Shown here piece by piece: positions 1 through 5,466 of a stretch of 10,754 bases of DNA. Both the position numbers and the translations under genes were made by a program. Within the stretch, counting starts at the first letter, position 1, and the number at the start of each line of letters is the position of its first letter. Source of the DNA: Aquitalea sp. (GTDB lineage Bacteria > Pseudomonadota > Gammaproteobacteria > Burkholderiales > Chromobacteriaceae). The stretch spans positions 1 to 10,754 of the forward strand of contig JAFANL010000078.1 of assembly GCA_019232735.1 (NCBI GenBank), given 5' to 3'. The notes below the pieces were generated by a model. That model searched no databases. It was not told the DNA's origin and saw nothing but the letters and a program-made list of their open reading frames with translations.

Positions 1-686
1 GTGGCAAATGGCATATCCAGATCGCCGTAGACCTGACCTGCTTTGGGGTCGGTATTGCTGCGCAGCATCTCTACCGCGGCCGTGGCATAGTCGGTGACCG
101 GAATGCCGGCACCAAGCAAGCGTTGCAGCCCGGCCGTGCGCTTGGCCTCATTGAACGTGCCGGATGCGTCCAGTACTACACGGGTGTCATAGCCTGCCGC
201 CTTGGCCGACAGTGCCGGAAAACTGGCGCAGATTTCCAGCGATACGCCCGCAACGATGATTTGTTTGCGGCCGGTTTTTTCAATGGCGGCACGGACCTTC
301 GGGTCCTCCCAGGCATTGATCATGGTGCGGCTGATCACTTGCACACCAGGGAGGGCTTGTGTCAGTTCCGGCATGGTGGGGCCCCACATGCCATCAGGCA
401 TGGTGGCCGTCACGATGACTGGCACTCCCAGCGAGCGCGCAGCTTTGGCCAGGGCGACGACGTTATGCTTCAGCTCGCCAACCGTGGTGTCGCGTACGCC
501 GCTGAGCAGACCGACCTGATGGTCAACCAGCAGCAGGACGGCATTGTCACGGGACAACATGCTCAGATTGGCATTCTGTGTTACGACAGCGGAGCTGGTG
601 GCGGCTGCGACGGGCAGGGAGGCGCAGGCAGCGGACAGGGTGGCGAGGCCGAGCAGGCTGGCAGAAATGAATTGGCGAATTTTCAT
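1..686 (-). CDS. Exported isochorismatase-family (YcaC-like) hydrolase, partial
   Basis: The 228 visible codons read from the ATG at 686 and run off the left edge, so the C-terminus is missing. Residues 1-30 look like a Sec signal peptide: MKIRQ, then a hydrophobic stretch, ending in PVAAA before TSS; a Cys at 21 sits in a poor lipobox. The mature part follows the YcaC-type cysteine hydrolase pattern: LLLVDHQVGLL with the probable catalytic Asp55, a middle region with ISRTMINAWED, and VAGVSLEICASFPALS with the probable nucleophile Cys153, then DASGTFNE at 173-180. The superfamily uses an Asp/Lys/Cys triad; near the expected Lys I see Arg120. The start is supported by AAGGAAC (complement of 692-698) 5-6 nt upstream; internal Met43 lacks such a site. 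The substrate is unknown. The gene is divergent from a LysR regulator that probably controls it. Most relatives are cytoplasmic, so the export signal is unusual. Confidence 0.88.
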   Translation of the reverse strand, partial: MKIRQFISASLLGLATLSAACASLPVAAATSSAVVTQNANLSMLSRDNAVLLLVDHQVGLLSGVRDTTVGELKHNVVALAKAARSLGVPVIVTATMPDGMWGPTMPELTQALPGVQVISRTMINAWEDPKVRAAIEKTGRKQIIVAGVSLEICASFPALSAKAAGYDTRVVLDASGTFNEAKRTAGLQRLLGAGIPVTDYATAAVEMLRSNTDPKAGQVYGDLDMPFA

Positions 687-837
687 GGTTTGTTCCTTGG
701 TATGGTGGTTGCACATTCATGCCATTGCCCCGAAAGCAGCCAGTTCATCTGGGAGAGATGAAAACTGTCCTAAAGGCTTGAATGTGTGGAGGTATTATGA
801 ACAAGGTCAATGCCATGAAAATATAGGAAAAATCGTA

Positions 838-865
838 TTTATCGTTCTATACATGGAACGATAAA
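838..865. promoter_or_regulatory. 28-bp perfect inverted repeat, candidate LysR operator
   Basis: Arms TTTATCGTTC (838-847) and GAACGATAAA (856-865) are exact reverse complements around the 8-bp spacer TATACATG. The element lies in the 212-bp gap between the divergent hydrolase and LysR genes, 34-61 bp before the preferred LysR start. LysR-type regulators bind interrupted dyads (T-N11-A type) in such divergent regions and often repress themselves from there. The dyad is AT-rich at its ends and has no U-tract, so it is a poor terminator. The operator role is inferred. Confidence 0.6.
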
Positions 866-898
866 GTGGCAATTCCAGCAGAATTACAAAGGTTGAGC

Positions 899-1846
899 AT
901 GAGCCCACTGTCATTGGATCTGAATGATCTGTATCTGTTTTCCCAGGTCGTGCAGCGGCAGGGCTTTAGTGCGGCAGCCCGGGCGCTGGGCCTGCCCAAG
1001 TCGCGTATCTCACGGCGTATTGCCCTGCTGGAGGCGCGCCTGCAAACCCGGCTGTTACAGCGCAGTCCGCGCCGAGTGAGTCTGACCGATGCCGGCGAAG
1101 CCTTGTATGGGCATTGCCTGGCCATGCTGGCCGAGGCGCGGGCCGGGGAGGAGGCGGTACGGCAACGGCAACAGGAGGCCAGTGGCCAGGTGCGACTGAG
1201 CGTGCCCATTGCGATTGCCGATGCCGTGCTGTCGCGCTTGTTACCGGATTTCATGCGGCAACACCCCAAGGTCAGGCTGTCGGTACAGGCCTGCAATCGC
1301 CTGGTTGATCTCCTGGAAGAGGGGGTGGACGTGGTGGTGCGGGGGGTGGGTTTAGAGCTGGAGTCTTCCAGTCTGGTGCAGCTACCCTTGTGCACCGCTC
1401 AGTGGGGCTTGCTGGCCAGTCCTTCACTGCTGCACAAGCTGGACAGCGTTCTGTCCCCGCAACAGTTGGCAGGAAAAGATGCCCTGTTGTTTGCGCCGCT
1501 GGATGGTGGTCCTGACATCTTGCGTTTGCGTGATGAGTATGGAACCCATCAGGAAGTGCGCATGAACGTGCAGTTGCGCAGCGATAATGTGCAGACCTTG
1601 AAGCAGGCGGCGTTGTCCGGGTTGGGGATTGCCAGTTTGCCCCTGTATGCCTGCGCAAGCGAAATGGCGGCAGGGCATTTGCAATTGCTGTTGCCGCAAT
1701 GGCGGCCGCGTGATGGTCGCTTGATCATGCTGTATCCCACCCGCCGCGGCCTGTCACCTGCGGTGCGGGCCTTGATCGACTTCATCAAGGCCGAACTGCC
1801 AGCCCTGCTTGAGTACCATGAGAGCGAAGTATTGCCGCTAAAATAA
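899..1846 (+). CDS. LysR-type transcriptional regulator
   Basis: The product is 315 aa, the usual length for the family. The N-terminus has the LysR helix-turn-helix: DLNDLYLFSQVV (7-18), FSAAARALGLPKSRISRRIALLEARL (23-48, the recognition helix within it) and RSPRRVSLTDAGEAL. The remainder is a two-lobed effector domain, with VRLSVPIAIADAVLSRLLPDF starting lobe 1 and LSGLGIASLPLYA near the end. I chose ATG 899 because AAAGG (888-892) lies 6 nt upstream and the HTH then starts at the normal distance. A GTG at 866 in the same frame would add 11 residues but begins directly at the palindrome. The HTH is of the subgroup often found beside small hydrolases, reductases or pirins, and does not resemble ArgP/LysG, the known regulators of lysE/argO. 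The likely target is therefore the divergent hydrolase gene rather than the downstream exporter. No terminator is visible after it. Confidence 0.93.
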   Translation: MSPLSLDLNDLYLFSQVVQRQGFSAAARALGLPKSRISRRIALLEARLQTRLLQRSPRRVSLTDAGEALYGHCLAMLAEARAGEEAVRQRQQEASGQVRLSVPIAIADAVLSRLLPDFMRQHPKVRLSVQACNRLVDLLEEGVDVVVRGVGLELESSSLVQLPLCTAQWGLLASPSLLHKLDSVLSPQQLAGKDALLFAPLDGGPDILRLRDEYGTHQEVRMNVQLRSDNVQTLKQAALSGLGIASLPLYACASEMAAGHLQLLLPQWRPRDGRLIMLYPTRRGLSPAVRALIDFIKAELPALLEYHESEVLPLK

Positions 1847-1956
1847 AAATAACTTATCAAGTATAAATATTATTAGTTTAACTTCTTTTTGTTTTGCCCT
1901 TAGGCTAACGGTATTGCAAGCCGATCTGCGGCTTCGCCAGTTTGCTTGAGGAAACC
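1847..1956 (+). promoter_or_regulatory. Upstream region of the LysE-type gene, AT-rich with small hairpin
   Basis: This 110-bp gap begins with a strongly AT-rich stretch (about 1843-1893) that contrasts with the GC-rich genes and probably holds the exporter promoter. TATAAA-like hexamers occur at 1862-1873, but no well-spaced -35 element stands out. A hairpin AAGCCG (1918-1923) / CGGCTT (1929-1934) with a 5-nt loop lies 13 nt before the ribosome-binding site GAGG (1948-1951). With no terminator after the regulator gene, read-through from LysR is also possible. Confidence 0.35.
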
Positions 1957-2580
1957 ATGTTCAATCTGAATGTCTATCTGGCCGCGCTGGGGCTATCCAC
2001 CAGCCAGATCGTGGGCATAGGCCCGCAAAACGCCTTTGTCATCCGCCAGGGTATCGGGCGTAGCCATGTGCTACCCATCGTGTTGATCTGCATTGTTGCC
2101 GATGTCGTGCTGATCAGCTGTGGGGTGTTGGGCATGGGCAAGATCATTGGCGCGATACCGGGTTTTGTGCAAACCGTGGCCTGGCTGGGTGCGGCTTTCT
2201 TGCTGTGGCTGGGTTTCAAGTCCTTTCGGGCGGCGCTGCATCCGGGCGCACTGGCGCTGGAGGGAGGGATTGAGCTGGAACGTAAACGGGCCATTCGTAC
2301 CATCTTGCTGGTGACCCTGCTCAATCCTTATGTGTGGCTGGACACGGTGATCCTAATTGGCAGCGTGGCATCGGTGTATGGGCAACATGCCGCACCATCT
2401 TTCATCCTGGGCAGTGTGACGGCCTCTGTCGGCTGGTTTGCCGGGATCGGTTTTTTTGCCGGAAAGCTGGCACCCCTGTTTCAGAAGGAGAGCAGCTGGC
2501 GCGTACTGGACTGTGCCATCGGTCTGATCATGCTGTTGACCAGTAGCATGTTGCTGTGGAATTACGGATTTGTTCACTGA
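1957..2580 (+). CDS. LysE/ArgO-type amino-acid exporter
   Basis: This is a 207-aa inner-membrane protein with about six hydrophobic segments (near 4-24, 38-60, 70-92, 113-138, 147-170 and 186-204). It carries the family signatures IGPQNAFVIRQG (21-32) and LLNPYVWLDTVILIG (121-135), which match the GPQN and LNP-x-x-x-LD motifs of lysine and arginine exporters. The family exports basic amino acids or analogues, protecting cells from overload or from toxic analogues such as canavanine; which substrate is used here cannot be read from sequence. ATG 1957 is preferred because GAGG lies 5 nt upstream; a TTG five codons earlier overlaps that site. An intrinsic terminator follows 75 nt after the stop. 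The preceding LysR protein is not ArgP-like, so co-regulation is not assumed. Confidence 0.92.
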   Translation: MFNLNVYLAALGLSTSQIVGIGPQNAFVIRQGIGRSHVLPIVLICIVADVVLISCGVLGMGKIIGAIPGFVQTVAWLGAAFLLWLGFKSFRAALHPGALALEGGIELERKRAIRTILLVTLLNPYVWLDTVILIGSVASVYGQHAAPSFILGSVTASVGWFAGIGFFAGKLAPLFQKESSWRVLDCAIGLIMLLTSSMLLWNYGFVH

Positions 2581-2655
2581 GGCCTATTGCTTGCACTATT
2601 TTAAATGATTTCAATGTCATTTTTTGTGTAAAAACAGTCATTGTCGATACGACTT

Positions 2656-2691
2656 AACGCCGAAACGAGTACAAGCTTGTTTCGGCGTTTT
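2656..2691 (+). terminator. Intrinsic terminator after the LysE-type gene
   Basis: AACGCCGAAAC (2656-2666) pairs perfectly with GTTTCGGCGTT (2679-2689) across a 12-nt loop, ending in a short TTTT run (2688-2691). The 11-bp stem and the position 75 nt past the exporter stop fit a Rho-independent terminator. The T-run is short, so some read-through is possible. Confidence 0.65.
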
Positions 2692-2880
2692 GACGTTGAC
2701 AGGCCGGTTTGCAGGCAGGGATGTGCCATGGGGTGAAACTACTAAAGGATTTCTCTGCGTAGTGCATGGACAGTACCCTTTCAAGGGGGAACGCCAAAGT
2801 CATTATTTATCTTTATTTGAAAGCTGTTTGTTTAATGAATTGCTGGACCCGGCCTGGAAATCTGTGGCGAGTTGTCCAGA
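2692..2880. other. Non-coding stretch with possible RNA structure, function unknown
   Basis: No credible gene is seen here; the only long open frame (starting near 2624) runs through the terminator and lacks a ribosome-binding site or known motif. Folded as + strand RNA, TGT (2722-2724) and CCATG (2726-2730) can pair with CATGG (2765-2769) and ACA (2770-2772), continued by CTAC (2739-2742) with GTAG (2759-2762). A small CCCT-TTCA-AGGG hairpin (2776-2787) follows. I could not match this to a riboswitch class; the conserved core of the class I c-di-GMP riboswitch is absent. It could be a remnant, a leader or ordinary spacer. Confidence 0.25.
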
Positions 2881-2894
2881 TTGATAATGATCAA
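2881..2894. promoter_or_regulatory. FNR/ANR-type binding site upstream of the chemoreceptor
   Basis: TTGATaatgATCAA matches the FNR/ANR consensus TTGAT-N4-ATCAA at all ten specified positions, with one further A/T pair on each side. The site centres at 2887.5, 145 bp before the chemoreceptor start. It lies 61.5 bp upstream of a start site predicted from the -10-like TATGAT at 2937-2942, the classical class I activating distance. This suggests induction of the chemoreceptor gene when oxygen is low. Confidence 0.65.
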
Positions 2895-2936
2895 TTGTCA
2901 TAAATAATTTAGTGTGTTTTTATATATTTTTCATAT

Positions 2937-2942
2937 TATGAT
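2937..2942 (+). promoter_or_regulatory. Putative -10 element of the chemoreceptor promoter
   Basis: TATGAT matches the sigma70 -10 consensus at 5 of 6 bases and would start transcription near 2949. No good -35 hexamer is present 16-18 bp upstream (the region reads GTGTGTTT), as expected of an activator-dependent promoter. The surroundings (2897-2960) are AT-rich and hold other TATAAT-like hexamers, such as TATTAT at 2934-2939, so the choice is tentative. No sigma28 (FliA) promoter was recognised. Confidence 0.4.
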
Positions 2943-2996
2943 ACGGTTACAAATATAAGCAGCGCGTCAGATGTTTCCGTTTGGTCGCGCCAACAT

Positions 2997-3012
2997 TGCC
3001 ATATCAATGGCA
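2997..3012 (+). other. Small inverted repeat in the chemoreceptor 5' leader
   Basis: TGCCAT (2997-3002) and ATGGCA (3007-3012) form a perfect 6-bp stem with a 4-nt loop, ending 20 nt before the chemoreceptor ATG. The leader lacks a recognisable Shine-Dalgarno sequence, so local structure could matter for initiation. It may also be chance. Confidence 0.3.
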
Positions 3013-3032
3013 TATCCATTCGGCCATCATCC

Positions 3033-5078
3033 ATGTCAAAACAACTCAGTTTGTCTGCAAGTAATCTCAGCGTTGCCACCAAACTCAATCTGGTGATTTC
3101 CCTTTTGTTGATCACAGTGCTTGGTGTGGCCGGTATCTGGCTGACCCACTGGCAAGAGCAGCGCATGGAAAGCCAGATGCAGCATGAAATGCAACAAGCC
3201 AACCGTCAGGTCATTGACATGATGGATGCCTATGCAGCGCAACTGGAACGCTCCGCTGCGCTAGCCCAAGCCGGCCTGCGCACTATCTTGCCCGGCCCGG
3301 TCAGCCTGGCGAGCGAGCGGGTGGACAGTGGTGGCAAGTCCCTGCCGGCATTGCGTATTGGCGACCATCTCATCAATAACAGCAATGCTGAAGTGGATCG
3401 TTTCACTACCGAAACGGGTTCGCTGGCCACTGTGTTTGTCAAGGATGGTAGTGAGTGGGTCCGGGTGGCGACCTCGGTCAAGAAGGAGGACGGCAGCCGT
3501 GCCGTCGGCTCACCGCTGGATCACAATTCGCCGGCCTATGCCAGCCTGAATGCCGGGCAGACCTACACCGGTCCTGCCCAATTGTTTGGCCGCGATTTCA
3601 TGACGCGCTACACCCCGCTGAAAAACGAAGCCGGCCAGGTGGTGGCTGCCATGTTTGTTGGCGAAGAGTTCACCGAAAGCCTGGCTGCGCTACGCCAGAA
3701 GGTGATGTCCATCCGTTTTGGAGAGTCCGGTTATATCTACGCTTTTGATGCCAAAAACGAGCCCGGCCGCATGATGATTCACCCCAAAGCCCAGGGCAAG
3801 AACCTGCTTGATGTCAAAGATAAGGATGGGGTTGCTTTTAACCGGATCATGCTGGAGCAAAAGCAGGGCATGGTGCACTACCACTGGGCCATGCCGGAGA
3901 GCAAAGAAGAGGCGCGCCCAAAATTGGCTGTTTTTGCCCCATTTGAGCGCTGGGGATGGATTGTGGCTGCCAGCAGCTATGAGGACGAGTTTGCCAGCCA
4001 GTTACTGGATGTTCGCCTGCGCCTGGTGGCTGGCATCGTCTTCATCATCGCCCTGTTGTCCATTGTTACCTTCTGGGCTGGCCGCAGCTGGGTAGCCAAG
4101 CCGCTGGCTTATGCCGTATCCGCCATCCGTCGCGTGGCAGATGGTGATTTGACCGTGCATATCGAAGCCAAGAACCAGGATGAAGTGGGGGAGCTGTTGC
4201 AGGCGGCCGATGAAATGAGCGTTCGCCTGCGCGGCATGGTGGGGGACATCGAGCACAGTCTGGCCTCGCTGGCGCAGCAGGCCACTTTGCTGGTCAATAT
4301 CTCGCAGGATGTCTCCAGCGCTTCCGGCGAGCAAAACAGCGCCGCCAGCGCCATGGCGGCCTGCGTGGAGGAAATGAGCAGCAGCATCAGCCAGGTGGCG
4401 CGCCATGCCGGCGTGGCCAGGCAAATGGCGACCGAGGCCAATAACAAGTCGCAGAATGGTGTCGTGGTGGTGAATGAAGCTACCCGTACCATGGGGCAGA
4501 TTGCCGATGCCGTACGGCAGGCCGGCGGGACGGTCAGCCAGCTGGATGGCCTGTCGGAACGTATTGCAGAAGTGGTAACCGTGATTCGCGACATCGCCGA
4601 TCAGACCAATCTGCTGGCATTGAATGCCGCCATCGAGGCCGCCCGTGCTGGGGAGGCGGGGCGCGGTTTTGCCGTTGTGGCGGATGAAGTGCGCAAACTG
4701 GCCGAGCGCACCACCCAGTCCACGCTGCAGATTACCGATACCGTCAGCAAGATCCAGCAAGGTGCACGCATGGCGGTGGAGCATATGGAAGGTGGTGTGC
4801 GTCAGGTGGATGCGGGCGTCAGCAGCGCCAATATGGCAGCCAACAGCCTGCTGGATATTCAGGACGGCGCACAGCAGGTCGGTGGTGCCATTGCCGGTAT
4901 TTCTGATGCCCTGAGCGAGCAGGATGCCGCCAGCCGCGATATCGCCTTGAATGTAGAGAAGATTGCCCAGCAGGCCGATGGCAATCATGGCAAGGCCAAG
5001 TCAGCGGCTCAGGCGGCGTCCGCGCTGCTGACGCTGGCAGATGCCTTGCGTGCCGGCATCAGTCGTTTCAAGGTATAA
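3033..5078 (+). CDS. Methyl-accepting chemotaxis protein with periplasmic Cache sensor
   Basis: This 681-aa inner-membrane chemoreceptor feeds the CheA/CheW pathway. A first membrane segment (about 18-40) is followed by a large periplasmic domain of about 280 residues resembling a Cache_3-Cache_2 fold. Its distal half shows RFGESGYIYAFDAKNEPGRMMIHP (228-251) and FAPFERWGWIVAASSYEDE (301-319). The second membrane segment (about 329-350) leads to a HAMP domain (about 351-404) with the usual ADGDLTVHIEAKNQDEVGEL. The cytoplasmic coiled coil has the conserved hairpin tip IADQTNLLALNAAIEAARAGE and GRGFAVVADEVRKLAER at about 521-560. There is no C-terminal NWETF-type pentapeptide for CheR/CheB docking; the protein ends SRFKV. 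The ligand is unknown; such sensors often bind small organic acids or similar metabolites. No Shine-Dalgarno precedes ATG 3033, but the N-terminus fits and no in-frame ATG lies just upstream. A perfect FNR-type box upstream points to low-oxygen induction. Confidence 0.95.
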   Translation: MSKQLSLSASNLSVATKLNLVISLLLITVLGVAGIWLTHWQEQRMESQMQHEMQQANRQVIDMMDAYAAQLERSAALAQAGLRTILPGPVSLASERVDSGGKSLPALRIGDHLINNSNAEVDRFTTETGSLATVFVKDGSEWVRVATSVKKEDGSRAVGSPLDHNSPAYASLNAGQTYTGPAQLFGRDFMTRYTPLKNEAGQVVAAMFVGEEFTESLAALRQKVMSIRFGESGYIYAFDAKNEPGRMMIHPKAQGKNLLDVKDKDGVAFNRIMLEQKQGMVHYHWAMPESKEEARPKLAVFAPFERWGWIVAASSYEDEFASQLLDVRLRLVAGIVFIIALLSIVTFWAGRSWVAKPLAYAVSAIRRVADGDLTVHIEAKNQDEVGELLQAADEMSVRLRGMVGDIEHSLASLAQQATLLVNISQDVSSASGEQNSAASAMAACVEEMSSSISQVARHAGVARQMATEANNKSQNGVVVVNEATRTMGQIADAVRQAGGTVSQLDGLSERIAEVVTVIRDIADQTNLLALNAAIEAARAGEAGRGFAVVADEVRKLAERTTQSTLQITDTVSKIQQGARMAVEHMEGGVRQVDAGVSSANMAANSLLDIQDGAQQVGGAIAGISDALSEQDAASRDIALNVEKIAQQADGNHGKAKSAAQAASALLTLADALRAGISRFKV

Positions 5079-5094
5079 AACAGCTAGTACCAAG

Positions 5095-5135
5095 ACAAAG
5101 CCGCCCCGTTGCCGATGAGCACGGGGTGGCTTTGT
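5095..5135 (+). terminator. Terminator-like hairpin after the chemoreceptor gene
   Basis: ACAAAGCCGCCCCGT (5095-5109) pairs with ACGGGGTGGCTTTGT (5121-5135) over 15 bp with one G-U pair and an 11-nt loop. It begins 16 nt after the chemoreceptor stop. The downstream tail (TACGTC) has no U-run beyond the TTTGT in the stem, so termination may be partial or the hairpin may protect the mRNA 3' end. Confidence 0.6.
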
Positions 5136-5204
5136 TACGTCATGGTGCGGTATGACTGTGTCAGACAAGGCCTGCCAGGCTGCATGGTGGGAGATTGGTC
5201 CAGA

Positions 5205-5234
5205 TTGATAGCTTGTTTTTATGGAAAGTCTAAT
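5205..5234 (+). promoter_or_regulatory. Sigma70-like promoter for the candidate sRNA
   Basis: TTGATA (5205-5210, 5 of 6 matches to the -35 consensus) and TCTAAT (5229-5234, 5 of 6 to the -10) are separated by 18 bp. Transcription would start near 5241. The nearest annotated gene on this strand ends at 5078 behind a hairpin, and no protein gene follows, so the promoter best fits a short non-coding transcript. Confidence 0.5.
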
Positions 5235-5308
5235 TTCAATCAATTGGACTGAATGCACGGTGAGCAGCAAAATGCCTGCGTTGACTGACACTCAGCACCG
5301 CAGGGGCT

Positions 5309-5332
5309 GGCTCCGATCCCGGAGCCTCTTTT
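5309..5332 (+). terminator. Internal terminator-like hairpin within the candidate sRNA
   Basis: GGCTCCG-ATCC-CGGAGCC is a perfect 7-bp GC-rich stem with a tetraloop, followed directly by TCTTTT. It lies about 70-90 nt after the predicted start at 5241 and would release a short RNA with a U-rich 3' end, typical of Hfq-type small RNAs. Alternatively it is simply one structural hairpin of the longer RNA. Confidence 0.5.
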
Positions 5333-5424
5333 GCAGCAGACAAGCTACTACCGCGCGTAGCAGTTGGTCTGCGACCCTCCCGCTTTCGGTGGTTTCGGGC
5401 CTTGACGCCACCGAATGCTCTGAT

Positions 5425-5459
5425 GGCCGGCACTACATTTGTGGTGTCCGGCCTTTTTT
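5425..5459 (+). terminator. Strong intrinsic terminator (+ strand)
   Basis: GGCCGG and CACTAC (5425-5436) pair with GTGGTG and CCGGCC (5441-5446 and 5448-5453), with one bulged T and one G-U pair, a 4-nt loop and TTTTTT at 5454-5459. It points rightward and ends 7 bp from the stop of the convergent MFS gene. Since the chemoreceptor has its own hairpin 300 bp earlier, this terminator implies a separate + strand transcript. Confidence 0.85.
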
Positions 5460-5466
5460 ACTGCAT

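Larger units (their letters stand above)
5241..5459 (+). ncRNA. Candidate small RNA between the chemoreceptor and MFS genes
   Basis: A transcript starting near 5241 would fold into consecutive hairpins. Hairpin 1 is CCTGCG/CGCAGG (5275-5280/5299-5304) with inner CTGA/TCAG. Hairpin 2 is GGCTCCG/CGGAGCC (5309-5315/5320-5326), then TCTTTT. Hairpin 3 is GCAGAC/GTCTGC (5336-5341/5367-5372) with inner GCTAC/GTAGC. Hairpin 4 is TTCGGTGG/CCACCGAA (5385-5392/5408-5415). A strong terminator hairpin (5425-5453) followed by six T closes the series. The full product would be about 220 nt, or about 92 nt if it stops at 5332. I recognise no known RNA family (not 6S, tmRNA, SRP or RNase P RNA). An open frame starting at 5221 crosses both terminators and has no ribosome-binding site, so protein coding is unlikely. 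Targets are unknown. Confidence 0.5.

Noticed and set aside
899..2580. LysR gene as the ArgP/LysG regulator of the LysE-type exporter
   Set aside because: Its helix-turn-helix belongs to a different LysR subgroup, the genes are not divergent as in lysG-lysE, and the dyad lies on the hydrolase side.
2603..2625. AAATGA/TCATTT hairpin followed by a T-run, as a first terminator of the exporter
   Set aside because: The stem is six mostly A-T pairs and too weak; the 11-bp stem at 2656-2691 is far more convincing.
2773..2800. Resemblance of GGGGGAACGCCAAAG to the GGGACGCAAAGCC core of the class I c-di-GMP riboswitch
   Set aside because: The preceding conserved GCACAGGGCAAACC segment and the GNRA tetraloop stem are absent, so the match is superficial.
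2624..2884. Possible 86-aa hypothetical gene after the LysE-type exporter
   Set aside because: The frame runs through the terminator stem at 2656-2689, has no ribosome-binding site and resembles no family.
2881..2902. Fur-box-like GATAATGATCAAT
   Set aside because: Only the left half resembles a Fur site; the sequence is far better explained as a complete FNR/ANR box.
4002..4988. A 328-codon open frame on the minus strand opposite the chemoreceptor
   Set aside because: It is antisense to the conserved signalling domain; its His- and Gly-rich composition is typical of a GC-rich shadow frame and it has no recognisable motif.
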